NCBI RefSeq assembly: GCF_009725235.1
Contig: NZ_WJFC01000091.1
Location: 1 to 47,897 of the forward strand
Direction of reading: 5' to 3'
Length of the DNA stretch: 47,897 nt
From: Scytonema sp. UIC 10036
Lineage (GTDB): Bacteria; Cyanobacteriota; Cyanobacteriia; Cyanobacteriales; Nostocaceae
Shown here: piece after piece, positions 1 through 9,016 of the stretch
How positions within the stretch are numbered: position 1 is the stretch's first letter
How the letters are laid out: every line of letters starts with the position of its first letter
The notes under the pieces: model-generated
What the model was told of the DNA's origin: nothing
Databases searched by the model: none
The model's input: only the letters and a program-made list of their open reading frames with translations
Position numbers and translations under genes: made by a program

Positions 1-76
1 ACTGACCAATTTTTCTTCCAAGCTTCTTCTAAAAGCCCCTTGACAACTGCCTTGCAGCCTTAACTTGTGACAAATG
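1..76 (+). mobile_element. End of IS4-family element (transposase 3' side)
   Basis: The first 76 bases are identical to the last 76 bases of the window and to the end of the complete IS at 12909-14526. They end in the terminal repeat TTAACTTGTGACAAATG at 76. The simplest reading is that this is the same physical IS copy as 46280-47897 on a circular molecule, split by the linear representation. The six bases that follow (77-82, AGAAAT) equal the six bases before the copy at 46280, as expected of a target duplication. Confidence 0.9.
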
Positions 77-645
77 AGAAATTGCTTCCTGGCTATACCC
101 ATCTGTTCAGCCATAGCCTTGTGTACTTCTTTTGTATAACCCAAGCCAATGACAACTTTTGGCGTGACTACATCGGCTTTGACAGAGAGGGGTGGTTTTT
201 TAAGTAAATCTATTAGCCATTGATAGGAACCTTCTGGGTCTTCTTCAATATCTGATTTGTGGATAATATCAATAACTCCCTTTTGCCGCCGCAGTTTTGC
301 TGTTTCCCGTCTAAATAACTGGTTATTACCTTCGCTACGAGATACAGGTGCAGCCGTAACCACAATAATCTGGATATCAGAGCGTTGAGCAACAATCTCT
401 CGGATCACACCGCTACCTTGCCACCTCTGCAATTCCCGTTGTTCCTCGACTACGGGAATTGGTGTGACATAGAGGATTTCATCGATAAGTGCAAATTTGA
501 CTGATGGGTTTGTTTTAGCAATCTTAATAGCTTCTTTTGCATCTTGAGTTGCATGGCATAGAAGCATAGCTTGTCTTAGACGGCGTTCGTGCCGTGCAAG
601 CCAAGTTTCTTCATCATCTAGCACTAGGACACTAAAGTCAGTCAC
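77..645 (-). pseudogene. Receiver-winged-helix response regulator, 5' part, interrupted by IS
   Basis: This open frame starts at a GTG (643-645), preceded by AGGAGGAA, which overlaps the TAG stop of the upstream gene. It encodes a canonical receiver: acidic pair in VLVLDDEETWLARHERRLR, phospho-Asp in FALIDEIL, Thr in VVTAAP, and Lys in IIHKSD. After 189 residues it runs into the IS at 76. The missing C-terminal half is at 45742-46279. Joining the halves over one copy of the 6-bp duplication keeps the frame (ARKQF then LPIALLLKEV) and gives about 366 aa ending in an OmpR-like winged helix. It is the last gene of a minus-strand operon with 658-2172. As it stands it is probably inactive as a full regulator, although a receiver-only product could be made. 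The family shares GVIREIV and ITAAP-type motifs with 8287-9543 and 12340-14622. Confidence 0.85.
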
Positions 646-657
646 ACACTCTTCCTC

Positions 658-2172
658 CTAAAAAGACGGAAAATATTTTTCACCAGTAGATTGCAAGAGG
701 TCTTTCAAATGATTGAAAGCTTCTTCCAATCGGTTAATTGCTTTTTGGCGTTGCTCATTATCATAAATATTAATTTCATCTAGTGCTACTTGAAAATGCT
801 GTTGCAGTTGCCGACTCTCGCGATCGATAGTTACAACTGTATGACAGGCGACACGCGCATCTGCTCGCAACTTTTCCACAGTTTTTTCTATCTCTTGTAT
901 TCTTTCGCTATCTTCCTGGGGTGACTTTTTGAGATCCTTAATACCTTCAAGACATGATGTGATTTGTTGGTCGCAAAGCTTTTGAGATGCCCTTAGCTCC
1001 TTATGTAACAATTTCAAATTTTCTGGTTCTAAAGGCACGAGTTCTTTTATCTTCTCCAGCAATGTAGAAAGCATCCAAGGAGTTTCACAGCTATCATGGG
1101 CACCCTGTCCAAAGCGCAAAACTCGGTGCTGCTGTTTTAAAGTAGAGAAGGGGATGGAAGATAATACTAAAACGGCTCCATTAAAACCTTTCAGACGAAG
1201 TTTTGGTAAGAGTGCTATTTGGTTTTCGGGAATGACAAAGATAGCTTGCTTGAGGAATTTCAAATTGTGCCGATGCTCGTTTTCTTCAATAAAGAGTTGC
1301 GGTATGCCGAGGAATGTAGATAAAGCAGCTGTTACAGAAGTACTAATCAAACTACCTTTGATGGCTACAATCAAGGAAAATGGTGTTTGAATTGAATCTG
1401 CCACTAAATTGATTGGTTGTAACCCTAGTTTATCCACTATAATTTTATATGCAGATGTTACTGTCTGTGGTGTTATCGACCCCTCAGAAAGCAAAGATGA
1501 AGGACTGTTAAAAATATCTTTCATTAAAGTATCAACAGCAGATCTAGAACCATTTTTTATACCTGCTATCATCCACTCATTCTTCAAGAATTCTTCAAGA
1601 TAGTGATACTGTTGTCGATCGCCTTTTGAGATTCCCAAGGCTTTGAGCCACCAAGAGGAATGCCAAACTTTTTTATCTTTAAAATAGATTGATATGTAAG
1701 CCTGACATAGTAGTGATAAAGCAGGCAAAAATTCAAGAGATTGATAGCAGACAGAGGGTAAACTTTCTCTCTCTCCAATTAAATAATTAACTATTTCCTC
1801 AACATCTTTGGATTCAATTGCAAAATTAGGTGAAGTTTGCCGTAATATTGGAAGTATACCTTTTTTAGCAGCAGGAGTTCCGGGGGTATTGAATTCAAAA
1901 ACACAGTCAGAAGTTACATGACTATCGCGCCAAATATATTCATCACTAGAATGAAAAAAGATAGCATTAAAAGAAGAAGGTAATTTCCTTTCAGGAATAA
2001 TCACTCCTTCTGTATCGCTGATAGTAAATTTCCTGTAATCACTACTTGATACAATGACATATACCTCAGCAAAATAATTGATTAAAACTTGTGTCCAGAG
2101 AGAACTTCTACCATCTCTGCAAATAACACATACAGTGAGATAAGGTTGATTTGATGATTGTGTCGTATTCAT
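658..2172 (-). CDS. Receiver-like signalling protein with C-terminal coiled coil
   Basis: A 504-aa protein of a family I do not recognise by name. The N-terminus (about residues 10-80) has alternating hydrophobic strands that look like a degenerate receiver fold without the acidic pocket. A second receiver-like stretch lies near residues 325-380, around NGAVLVLSSIPFSTL. The last 120 residues are charged and heptad-like, a probable coiled coil. It starts at ATG with AAAGGAAA upstream, nine bases after the preceding gene. It stops within the ribosome-binding site of the next receiver gene. Tight spacing with a histidine-kinase-like protein and two other receiver-like genes suggests one signalling complex; this is inference. 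It could equally be a scaffold. Confidence 0.7.
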   Translation of the reverse strand: MNTTQSSNQPYLTVCVICRDGRSSLWTQVLINYFAEVYVIVSSSDYRKFTISDTEGVIIPERKLPSSFNAIFFHSSDEYIWRDSHVTSDCVFEFNTPGTPAAKKGILPILRQTSPNFAIESKDVEEIVNYLIGERESLPSVCYQSLEFLPALSLLCQAYISIYFKDKKVWHSSWWLKALGISKGDRQQYHYLEEFLKNEWMIAGIKNGSRSAVDTLMKDIFNSPSSLLSEGSITPQTVTSAYKIIVDKLGLQPINLVADSIQTPFSLIVAIKGSLISTSVTAALSTFLGIPQLFIEENEHRHNLKFLKQAIFVIPENQIALLPKLRLKGFNGAVLVLSSIPFSTLKQQHRVLRFGQGAHDSCETPWMLSTLLEKIKELVPLEPENLKLLHKELRASQKLCDQQITSCLEGIKDLKKSPQEDSERIQEIEKTVEKLRADARVACHTVVTIDRESRQLQQHFQVALDEINIYDNEQRQKAINRLEEAFNHLKDLLQSTGEKYFPSF

Positions 2173-2181
2173 ATTTTCCTT

Positions 2182-3549
2182 TTACTTTCTTGATGCAACT
2201 ATTAATGTGTCTCCTTCCATGTAGATAACTCCCGGACCCATAAATCCACTTTCACTTATTGCCATTTGACGCCATAGACGTAAAATGGCACTTCTCGTGT
2301 TTTCAGCAGACTTGGGAATGGCGATCGTCTCTTGCTTAAATATTGTAGAAATAGTTTGAGCTAAAGATTCTTGACGATCTGAGGATGGATACCGAGTATC
2401 CCAACTAAGTTGAAATTTCAATGTTTTGCCTGACTCATAGAAATATACACTTTTGACTTGAGACTTTCCGGATTTATTCTGACGAGAATTTTCCTCATTT
2501 CGAGGAGTAAATAAACAAATAAAAAAATCATAAAGAGCTATAGCTGAAGCACGTGCCGTTGCTTTATCCTGTAGAGCAAAAATTGGACTTGTTGCTTGCT
2601 TTGCTTCCACCCAAGTTTCGGCATCGTTCGTAAATAGATTGACATTATTGTAAACTTTTTGATAAGCCATTAAGGCTATTAGATAAGCAGCGCCAACAGA
2701 AAGATGTCGCTTGGCATTACTATAATTTTGACCGCAGAAAAACTCACCACAAAGGCACTTTAGAGACTCATGGATATTGTTAGCTGACTCTTCATTGTCC
2801 CACCATGTATCAGGTAAGTTGACACCTAAAGCAGCCGAAATTTTTCTTTTGTATTCAGCAGCTAGGAAAGTATTATCACTATCTGTAGTGTCATAGAGAA
2901 ATTGACTAACTTCTGAAAAGTTATGCTTAACTAAGACTGTATCGCTATCGCTTGAAAACCATCTGTCTGAGTAGCGCCACAACCTGCAAAGAGGATGTTC
3001 GTCAACATCCAACCAATTCAAAAATTCTTCAGGTAATAGCTTATAATCTTGTTTGCAATCATGAATGTGTGTTTTTTGAAAACACTCTAACTTATGAGGG
3101 TTACGTAAATCTGCACCACCTATACTTAGATGAGCGATTTTTTCAGTTGGTAAAGGTCGGTGTTCTTGCCAGTAATTGACAAATTCTAGACCGTGTGCTT
3201 TACTTTCCAGAGTTTGCAGACCGTGAAAATAATCTACTAATAAGTACAGCTTGATGTTTCGGTCTTTTAACTCATCTATCCAGGATTTTATAGCATCAAC
3301 AATTAACTCGATATCTTGTTTTTGACATGATTGAGGCAAGTCAAAAAAACCGATACCTAGTGTGTCATTCAAAAGACTAACCTTATCGAAAATAACTTTC
3401 AGACCATAACCGTGTGCATTAGGAGGATTATCAGATACAGCTAGTTTAAAACAGTCATCAACAACAACAATAACTTTCTGACCGCTATCTTGCTTCCAAA
3501 CGTATCCTAACCACTTATTTTCGTAATTGTATCTTTCCAGTTTTTTCAT
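2182..3549 (-). CDS. Receiver-like protein of the kinase-like operon
   Basis: A 455-aa protein of unknown family. The N-terminus contains KVIVVVDDCFKL and, about 75 residues later, LYLLVDYFHG. These resemble the acidic pair and phospho-Asp strand of a receiver, but spacing and context are unusual. The rest (residues 150-455) has no motif I can name; two Cys-rich spots (LKCLCGEFFCGQNY) could bind metal. Its ATG overlaps the stop of the upstream 711-aa gene as ATGA, which indicates translational coupling. The partnership with the kinase-like protein is therefore well supported by layout, while the biochemical role is not known. Confidence 0.7.
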   Translation of the reverse strand: MKKLERYNYENKWLGYVWKQDSGQKVIVVVDDCFKLAVSDNPPNAHGYGLKVIFDKVSLLNDTLGIGFFDLPQSCQKQDIELIVDAIKSWIDELKDRNIKLYLLVDYFHGLQTLESKAHGLEFVNYWQEHRPLPTEKIAHLSIGGADLRNPHKLECFQKTHIHDCKQDYKLLPEEFLNWLDVDEHPLCRLWRYSDRWFSSDSDTVLVKHNFSEVSQFLYDTTDSDNTFLAAEYKRKISAALGVNLPDTWWDNEESANNIHESLKCLCGEFFCGQNYSNAKRHLSVGAAYLIALMAYQKVYNNVNLFTNDAETWVEAKQATSPIFALQDKATARASAIALYDFFICLFTPRNEENSRQNKSGKSQVKSVYFYESGKTLKFQLSWDTRYPSSDRQESLAQTISTIFKQETIAIPKSAENTRSAILRLWRQMAISESGFMGPGVIYMEGDTLIVASRK

Positions 3550-5681
3550 AAAGGCTCATTCCTGGTAATAATTGTGTGCCAGAAACCATCTTTCATCTCA
3601 GGTCCAGCAATCTCAAAAACCCCCTGCATACGCTTAGTTAAAGACTTAAAAAATATCGCATCTCTTGGTTGTTCTCCATAAGGCATTTTGTTGAATTCTT
3701 TTCTATTCTTAATTATCACTTGTTTTTGATTCACCTGAACGCGAAGATAAGGGCTGGGTTGAGCGGCATATTTAGCACGAAAGGCGTGATATGCGGCTTG
3801 CCAAAAACAATGATGAAAACAGATAGCAAAACCTCGGCATCTCAGCCAAGACGGACACTCTCTGTCTATCCATTCAATTGCTTCTTCTGTAGAAGCTCCA
3901 AACACTTCATCTCTAAATACAGCTGTTGGCTCTTCTGAATTCATCAATATTTCTATGGCTCTATCAACTGTATTCCTATCAGCTTCTTGTGTCTCAACGT
4001 CAGTTATCTCTTCTGAGGTTCGAGTATAAGTTGCACGTCTCAGTGCATGACATAAGCTAATATCAATCAGTTCCTGAAATACCCGTTTGTCTGTTAGGGT
4101 TTCCCATTCAGGAAAATCAGGTTCTGGGTCTTCAGAAATATTTTTATTTGGGTTGAGGTTAAAATTCCCCCAAACATCAACTAAAGATTTAAGCTGCCAA
4201 AGAGATGCTTTTTTTCTTTGCTCTAATTGTCTCCTCACGGGGTCATCCCAAACTTCAGCAACTAGCCCTGCTGCTTGATGCGCTATTTGACGTGATTGTT
4301 CTTCTCTACCCCGCATCTGAATTTTTTCTGTCTCATGTTTCTTGGCTTGTAGTTCTTCGTACAAACCAGGAATCCGAACGCCTACTATTTGCATCTCGCC
4401 ATCTAATTCTTGACGAATTAATTCTTTATGTTTGTTTGACAGCCATTCTGGAGCATAAATATCAATACCGTATTTGCGATAAACCAATGTGTTACTTGTA
4501 GCTGACGTATTAGCTTTTTCTCCTGTTTTAGAAACATTGAAGCAAACAAAATAATCTTTTACAGTTTCTAAAAATAAATCCTCAAAACTCAATTGCTGTT
4601 TGAGTCTCTCTTCTACTCTTGATAAGGCATCAAACCTCAAGGAGAATTTTAAAGTTTCTGAAACTGTTTGAATAACATTGTAAATTTTGCAATACTTCTT
4701 CTTATCAAAAATTTCAGGCTTTTTCTGTAGCGGATTCGCTACCGTTCTGCTATCGTCTTTAGCATATAGGTAGGCAAAGCCTGCAAACCAATAAGTATCA
4801 ATTACTAATGGGTAATGTATCAAGTATCTATCTGAAATATCTTGACGTTGATAGTTACTGTATTTAATTTTATGGACTAAAGACTGTTCTACACAAGCAA
4901 ACCAGCGATGATGGGGATCGTCAGATAATTTTCTAGTCCAAGTTTTGCCATTTTTTAACTGACTGATTTCTAATTCTGCTAGATGGTCTAAACCTAAATT
5001 TTGAGATATTTCCAACAATAGGTTGTTGGTACGTATACTCTTTTCTTGAATAAATAATCCATTGATAACTCTGAAGAAACGTTCTCTATCTTCTTGCGGG
5101 TCTCCTAAAGGAAATAACTTTCCTAACTTCCAAGCTTCATAGATAATGGCACTAGCTCCAAAGTTGGTCGGAATATACTCTACTTCATATCTTTGGATTA
5201 ATTTTCTAATAATTCTTTCAATCTCTTGCAAGTCTTTATCAGAAGGAAGTTCTCCAGGCTTTAAATGCTGTACTTTTGTGTCATAAATTTCTGAAAGAAG
5301 CTTCATCTCCGTTCCTAAGTCTGACAAACCCAGTTTATCTGATTCCCGACTTGCCCACCTGACTGATTGCCAGTCCAAACTAAGGTATTCTGCATTTTCG
5401 TATAATCTTTTTAAGTCTTCCAAAAATGACTCTGGTTGGTAAGCGTCCAGCAGTTTATCAGAAACCTGTGGGTCAAATCTTCTTCTTATAATAGTTTTCC
5501 CGTTTTCTTCACATCTACAATTAAATAAAGTTTCAAATATTAGAAATTTTGGTTTGTAAGTCTTACTGGGTTCGCTCAAGGTTACATAATTTGCGGCGTC
5601 TGTGTCACTCATGGAGAAAACCGCTAAGGATTCTTGAACCCTCTCAACATAGCTTACAAAGTATGGGTTGGAGGTCATCAC
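3546..5681 (-). CDS. Degenerate histidine-kinase-like protein
   Basis: A 711-aa protein. Residues about 440-485 form a helical stretch with a possible phospho-acceptor, His468 in EQSRQIAHQAAGLVAEVW. The C-terminal 100 residues resemble a decayed HATPase domain: a helix where the N-box would be (FAICFHHCFWQAAYHAF, Asn not conserved), then VQVNQKQVIIKNRK, and a final strand pair (MQGVFEIAGPEMKDGFWHTI) like the end of a kinase catalytic domain. The glycine-rich lid is missing, so ATP binding is doubtful. The first 430 residues are unrecognised. It starts an operon of at least four genes; its promoter should lie in 5682-5879. A pseudokinase or scaffold that docks the receiver-like partners is a reasonable inference. 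Confidence 0.65.
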   Translation of the reverse strand: MMTSNPYFVSYVERVQESLAVFSMSDTDAANYVTLSEPSKTYKPKFLIFETLFNCRCEENGKTIIRRRFDPQVSDKLLDAYQPESFLEDLKRLYENAEYLSLDWQSVRWASRESDKLGLSDLGTEMKLLSEIYDTKVQHLKPGELPSDKDLQEIERIIRKLIQRYEVEYIPTNFGASAIIYEAWKLGKLFPLGDPQEDRERFFRVINGLFIQEKSIRTNNLLLEISQNLGLDHLAELEISQLKNGKTWTRKLSDDPHHRWFACVEQSLVHKIKYSNYQRQDISDRYLIHYPLVIDTYWFAGFAYLYAKDDSRTVANPLQKKPEIFDKKKYCKIYNVIQTVSETLKFSLRFDALSRVEERLKQQLSFEDLFLETVKDYFVCFNVSKTGEKANTSATSNTLVYRKYGIDIYAPEWLSNKHKELIRQELDGEMQIVGVRIPGLYEELQAKKHETEKIQMRGREEQSRQIAHQAAGLVAEVWDDPVRRQLEQRKKASLWQLKSLVDVWGNFNLNPNKNISEDPEPDFPEWETLTDKRVFQELIDISLCHALRRATYTRTSEEITDVETQEADRNTVDRAIEILMNSEEPTAVFRDEVFGASTEEAIEWIDRECPSWLRCRGFAICFHHCFWQAAYHAFRAKYAAQPSPYLRVQVNQKQVIIKNRKEFNKMPYGEQPRDAIFFKSLTKRMQGVFEIAGPEMKDGFWHTIITRNEPL

Positions 5682-5789
5682 ACGTTTACCCGTCTAGCAT
5701 ATTTAGTTAAGATTGTAAATCTTTCAATTATGAAGCAATGATAAATTTATACTTTCTTTAGCTTTGAGTAGCTTTATTGAGGCAAAGTT

Positions 5790-5813
5790 GCCACTGTTGC
5801 TAGAGTCAGTGGC
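5790..5813. terminator. Hairpin between radical SAM gene and kinase-like operon
   Basis: GCCACTG and CAGTGGC form a 7-bp stem with a 10-base loop. There is no clear U-run on either side, so it may be an attenuator or a processing site and not a strong terminator. The rest of 5682-5879 is A/T-rich and should hold the promoter of the kinase-like operon. Confidence 0.3.
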
Positions 5814-5879
5814 GAGCGCATATATGTTAAATTTATAAATTCTAGACTTAACTCTACACGCAGTAACTTTGCTGTTAAT

Positions 5880-7214
5880 TCAACCTCTAGAAAGACTAGA
5901 GCCGTTTACATACATAGATGCGTTTTGAAATTTATACTCGTTCCAAACGCAGTTAGGATCTTTGCAGTTGTAATTGCCATAAACTGACTTAGCCAAGAGA
6001 GAATCACCACCCAGACAGTAAGCAAAACAAACTTTCTGGCGGCATTCTGAGTTACTGTAAGCAACCATGGAATGATAGAAAGGCGACTCTGGTAATAATG
6101 CTTTGCGGTAAATCTCCTGGATGGATTCTATCTGGATATTACCTACAGCTAGCTTAGTGTAATCTTTTTGGGTTAGAGGTTCACATCCTCCAACTACGTA
6201 ACCGTCCGATGAAATTCGCAAGGTATGTCGCCAGTATTCAGGGATGAGCTCTGGACGGAGAGTGATGGTTATAGAATCATTGACACTAACGTTTTGATAC
6301 AGATGACCGTATTTGTCCTGTCGAATTTGTTCTGGAATTAACCAACCACTATCTATCAGTGCAGGAATAAAAGCAGCACAGTAGGCACAAATCTCAACTA
6401 AAATGGTCACTGGCTGTGAAACTTTTACTGGGACAAGCGATTGAGATAAGCTATCTAAAAACTCTACTATATCCCTCTGTTGTAGCTGATATTGCTGCAT
6501 TTTGACTGCCATCAAAAGACCAATATCAAACCATTGCACTCCTTCTTCAAGAATAAATTGATGAATCATACGAATAATTGAATCATCATTAAAGCGATGG
6601 AGTGTAGCCGCAACGATTACCCTTTCTGCTAGCTGTCGTTTTATGGCAATTCTTAAGTTTTTCAACACTAAATCAAAATTACCTTTTCCTCGAATTTTAT
6701 CGTGTTCATTACGCAAACCCTCTATTGAAATATCCAAGTAATCTAATCTAATTCGTTCTAAATCATCAGCATATCCGTCGATCGCTAATCCGTTGGTGAC
6801 ACCTCCAAATTTTATTTCAGGATATTTTTCGCGGAGCTTTGCTGTATGTTCAAAGAATGGTATAGACCGCTTGGGTGTTAGAGCATCTCTATCTACGATC
6901 GCGATCGTCCGCGTACCAAGTTTTTCAACCATGTCTGTCACTGCATTCAGCAATACAGACATAGGAATCAACGGGCTAATCATGGCTCCACTATCGTATC
7001 CCAAAAAGCAATGCTGACATTCCAGCCCGCACGTATTGCCTATACCTAGTTCCACCTGCACGGGATGTGAGTTGAGAACTAAATCTTGATACAGCCGATC
7101 GCCAGTCATTTGTTTGCGACCTAAAGCCAACCACTGTCTGACAATACTAATATCATAACCAATAGGGTCACTATACTTGGCATATATTCCACCTTTACTA
7201 GCTGCTAATGACAT
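5880..7214 (-). CDS. Radical SAM/SPASM-type enzyme
   Basis: A 444-aa protein. The [4Fe-4S]/SAM motif is CGLECQHC (CX3CX2C) near residue 62, followed by a TIM-barrel-like alternation. The C-terminal third is Cys-rich (GGCEPLTQ; SNSECRQKVCFAYCLGGD; YNCKDPNCVW) as in SPASM or twitch auxiliary cluster domains, which are common in peptide-modifying and anaerobic maturase enzymes. The substrate is unknown and no precursor peptide gene is obvious next to it. It sits in the same orientation between the N/G/Q-motif protein and the kinase-like operon, which suggests a modification step inside this signalling cluster. The start ATG is followed by SLAASKGGIYAKYSDP; upstream GGAGG (GAGGTCTATG region) supports it. 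Confidence 0.85.
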   Translation of the reverse strand: MSLAASKGGIYAKYSDPIGYDISIVRQWLALGRKQMTGDRLYQDLVLNSHPVQVELGIGNTCGLECQHCFLGYDSGAMISPLIPMSVLLNAVTDMVEKLGTRTIAIVDRDALTPKRSIPFFEHTAKLREKYPEIKFGGVTNGLAIDGYADDLERIRLDYLDISIEGLRNEHDKIRGKGNFDLVLKNLRIAIKRQLAERVIVAATLHRFNDDSIIRMIHQFILEEGVQWFDIGLLMAVKMQQYQLQQRDIVEFLDSLSQSLVPVKVSQPVTILVEICAYCAAFIPALIDSGWLIPEQIRQDKYGHLYQNVSVNDSITITLRPELIPEYWRHTLRISSDGYVVGGCEPLTQKDYTKLAVGNIQIESIQEIYRKALLPESPFYHSMVAYSNSECRQKVCFAYCLGGDSLLAKSVYGNYNCKDPNCVWNEYKFQNASMYVNGSSLSRG

Positions 7215-7608
7215 GAAAACATAGACCTCCTTGATATAGGTTGTTTATTTTTCCTCCTTCATTGTTAAAATAAACTACATTTACTAACTGCCAATTTGGC
7301 TTACTAATAGCAAATTTATTAATTATTTAGTCAATTTAGTAAGAATTTAGTCAACAATGAAATGAGTTACTAAAACAGCCTAATCCCACAGGATTTCGGT
7401 CAAATGCTCACACTATCCTGCATTCAAAGCTATTACCAATAAGAATGCTTGTAACCCAGTTACAAGCACTTTATCTGTAGATAACGCCTCGTAGACTTGC
7501 CTTTACAGGAGTAAGACGTATTCCAAAATTGCTAAAATTCTAAGTTGATAATTGGTACTTGTAACCATCGATTTTGCGTTTTTGGAATATTATCCAGTGA
7601 AATAACAG
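7215..7608. promoter_or_regulatory. Intergenic region upstream of radical SAM gene
   Basis: No gene seen in this 394-base stretch. It is A/T-rich and holds repeats of TTACTAA or its complement TTAGTAA (7281, 7301, 7337), the palindrome GCCAATTTGGC (7290-7300), and two TTTAGTCAA units around 7330-7360. These are plausible operator sites for the radical SAM promoter, unproven. Confidence 0.4.
7446..7468. terminator. Perfect 10-bp hairpin, loop CCA
   Basis: TGCTTGTAAC and GTTACAAGCA pair perfectly around a 3-base loop. It lies between the stop of the 119-aa gene (7609) and the start of the radical SAM gene, so it could end the 119-aa transcript, although no clear U-run follows on the minus strand. 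A related hairpin with the same CTTGTAA arm lies at 8105-8131. Confidence 0.4.
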
Positions 7609-7968
7609 CTACTGAGGGTTGCGCCACCCTTCATAAGCAGCGATCGCAATTTCTGCTGCAGGATGGTTGCAAAGTTGTTTTAAAGTTTCTGCGCCACCCG
7701 ATTGTAATGCAGCAATAATCCTAGCTCGAAGCTCTGGTTTCTGGTCAACTTCTTTTTTGAACTCAGCAGCAATCACTTGCTTTTGAGCATCAGTTGTCAC
7801 TGGGTACTTTTGAGAAAGGTTATCTAGAAGTTTCTGAATTTCTGAAGCAGCTTCTATCAAGTTTTGCTTTTGAGAGTAGTTATACTGGTTTCCAATTTGA
7901 TCGCCGTTAACAATACTACGAACGTTCAATCCACCTAAATTATTTAAATTCCAACTGGTTCCAGACAT
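7609..7968 (-). CDS. Small N/G/Q-motif protein (putative amyloid-type signalling motif)
   Basis: A 119-aa protein. The N-terminus (residues 1-32) is Asn/Gly-rich and contains VNGDQIGNQYNYSQ. This is close to the C-terminal GNQIGSQHN of the receiver proteins at 8287 and 12340. It resembles RHIM/PP-type amyloid signalling motifs, which have a Q-(I/V)-G core followed by Asn. The remainder is helical (IEAASEIQKLLDNLSQKYP; then a compact helical domain), of a type seen in cyanobacterial proteins near NLR-like genes. I infer an adaptor or trigger that templates assembly with the receivers; the family function is not known to me. Confidence 0.65.
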   Translation of the reverse strand: MSGTSWNLNNLGGLNVRSIVNGDQIGNQYNYSQKQNLIEAASEIQKLLDNLSQKYPVTTDAQKQVIAAEFKKEVDQKPELRARIIAALQSGGAETLKQLCNHPAAEIAIAAYEGWRNPQ

Positions 7969-8286
7969 AAATGTTTCTCCTAAAAAATCACTACAAACTT
8001 TTAGTCATCCAATAATTAATAAGAGTTACAATTAAAGTTCTTTGTTCGGGCTTCGCTTATCAAATCTTTATCTCATCCAACCTTCAGCTTTTTTACCCCT
8101 ATCAAAAGCTTGTAAATGAGTTACAAGTTTTTTCTTTTATAGAAGCGCAGGCATACAGTGGTTATTTGTTTGCAGAGTATACTTATAAGGACATAAGATA
8201 AACCACCATGCAATAAGAGAGAAAATTTAAGACTTTGAAACCAATTTAGGTACTTAGGTACACCATTTTTTTCTTCTTAAAGTGGC
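7969..8286. promoter_or_regulatory. Intergenic region with imperfect CTTGTAA hairpin
   Basis: No gene seen. It contains an imperfect hairpin at 8105-8131 (AAGCTTGTAA and TTACAAGTTT) followed by six T on the plus strand. From about 8196 rightwards begins the direct repeat shared with 12246 onward. The promoter of the 119-aa gene is probably here. Confidence 0.35.
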
Positions 8287-9016
8287 TTATTTGTTGGTTT
8301 CCTCATCTCCTAACCGATTATGCTGACTTCCAATTTGATTTCCCTGGGTTTTACTGCTAACGTTTATCGCTCCTATATTCACATTCATAAATGCAAAACT
8401 TATATTAATGCGAATAAGAGCTAACAGCTTGCGAAGATTACTCATCCAAGATTCTCTCTGTACAAGCTGAACTGGGTCTTTAGTTCTCTTAACCCTCTTA
8501 ATAATATCAATTAGGTGAGCATATGAATCTTCTGGATTGGATTCAATTTCTGACTTGTTAATAACGTTAACACCCAAAATCTTTCTCAAGGATGTAACTT
8601 CTTGCCAAAATACTTCTTGTAAAAATGCTGGCGTGTTCCAGCCACTACGTTTGGCAGGTGCAGCAGTGATGAATATAAAATGAGTATCGATTAAGCCAGC
8701 TCTCACAATCTCTCGAATCACGCCATTTCTTTGCCGACGTTTTAAGTTTTGAAAGTCTAAAACGCTCCAATTTCTCACAATCTCTCGAATCACGCCCTTT
8801 CCTTGCCAACGTTGAAGTTCTCCTTCTTGAGAATTAGAAATAGGGGGGATAAACAAAATTTCATCAATGAGAGCAATTTTAATTTTGTTTTTGAGCGCAA
8901 ACTTAATCGCTTCAGATGAATCTTGAGTGGCGTAGCAATTAATGCCAGCATTTCTTAACCGTCGTTCATGTTGAGCTAGCCAGTATTCATCATCATCTAA
9001 AATTAGAACTGGAGGT
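8196..9016. repeat. Diverged direct repeat, copy 1 (receiver 3' region)
   Basis: This segment matches 12246-12908 plus 14535-14616 (the second copy is split by an IS). The match includes the non-coding tail with ATAAACYACCATRCAATAA and the receiver coding part. Copy 1 has an extra insertion inside the coding part around 8700-8790. The two copies flank the hydrolase and caspase genes. Confidence 0.85.

Noticed and set aside
213..395. 60-aa minus-strand frame near the window start
   Set aside because: It is a shadow of the receiver gene read from GTG 645 in another frame, which shows all receiver motifs.
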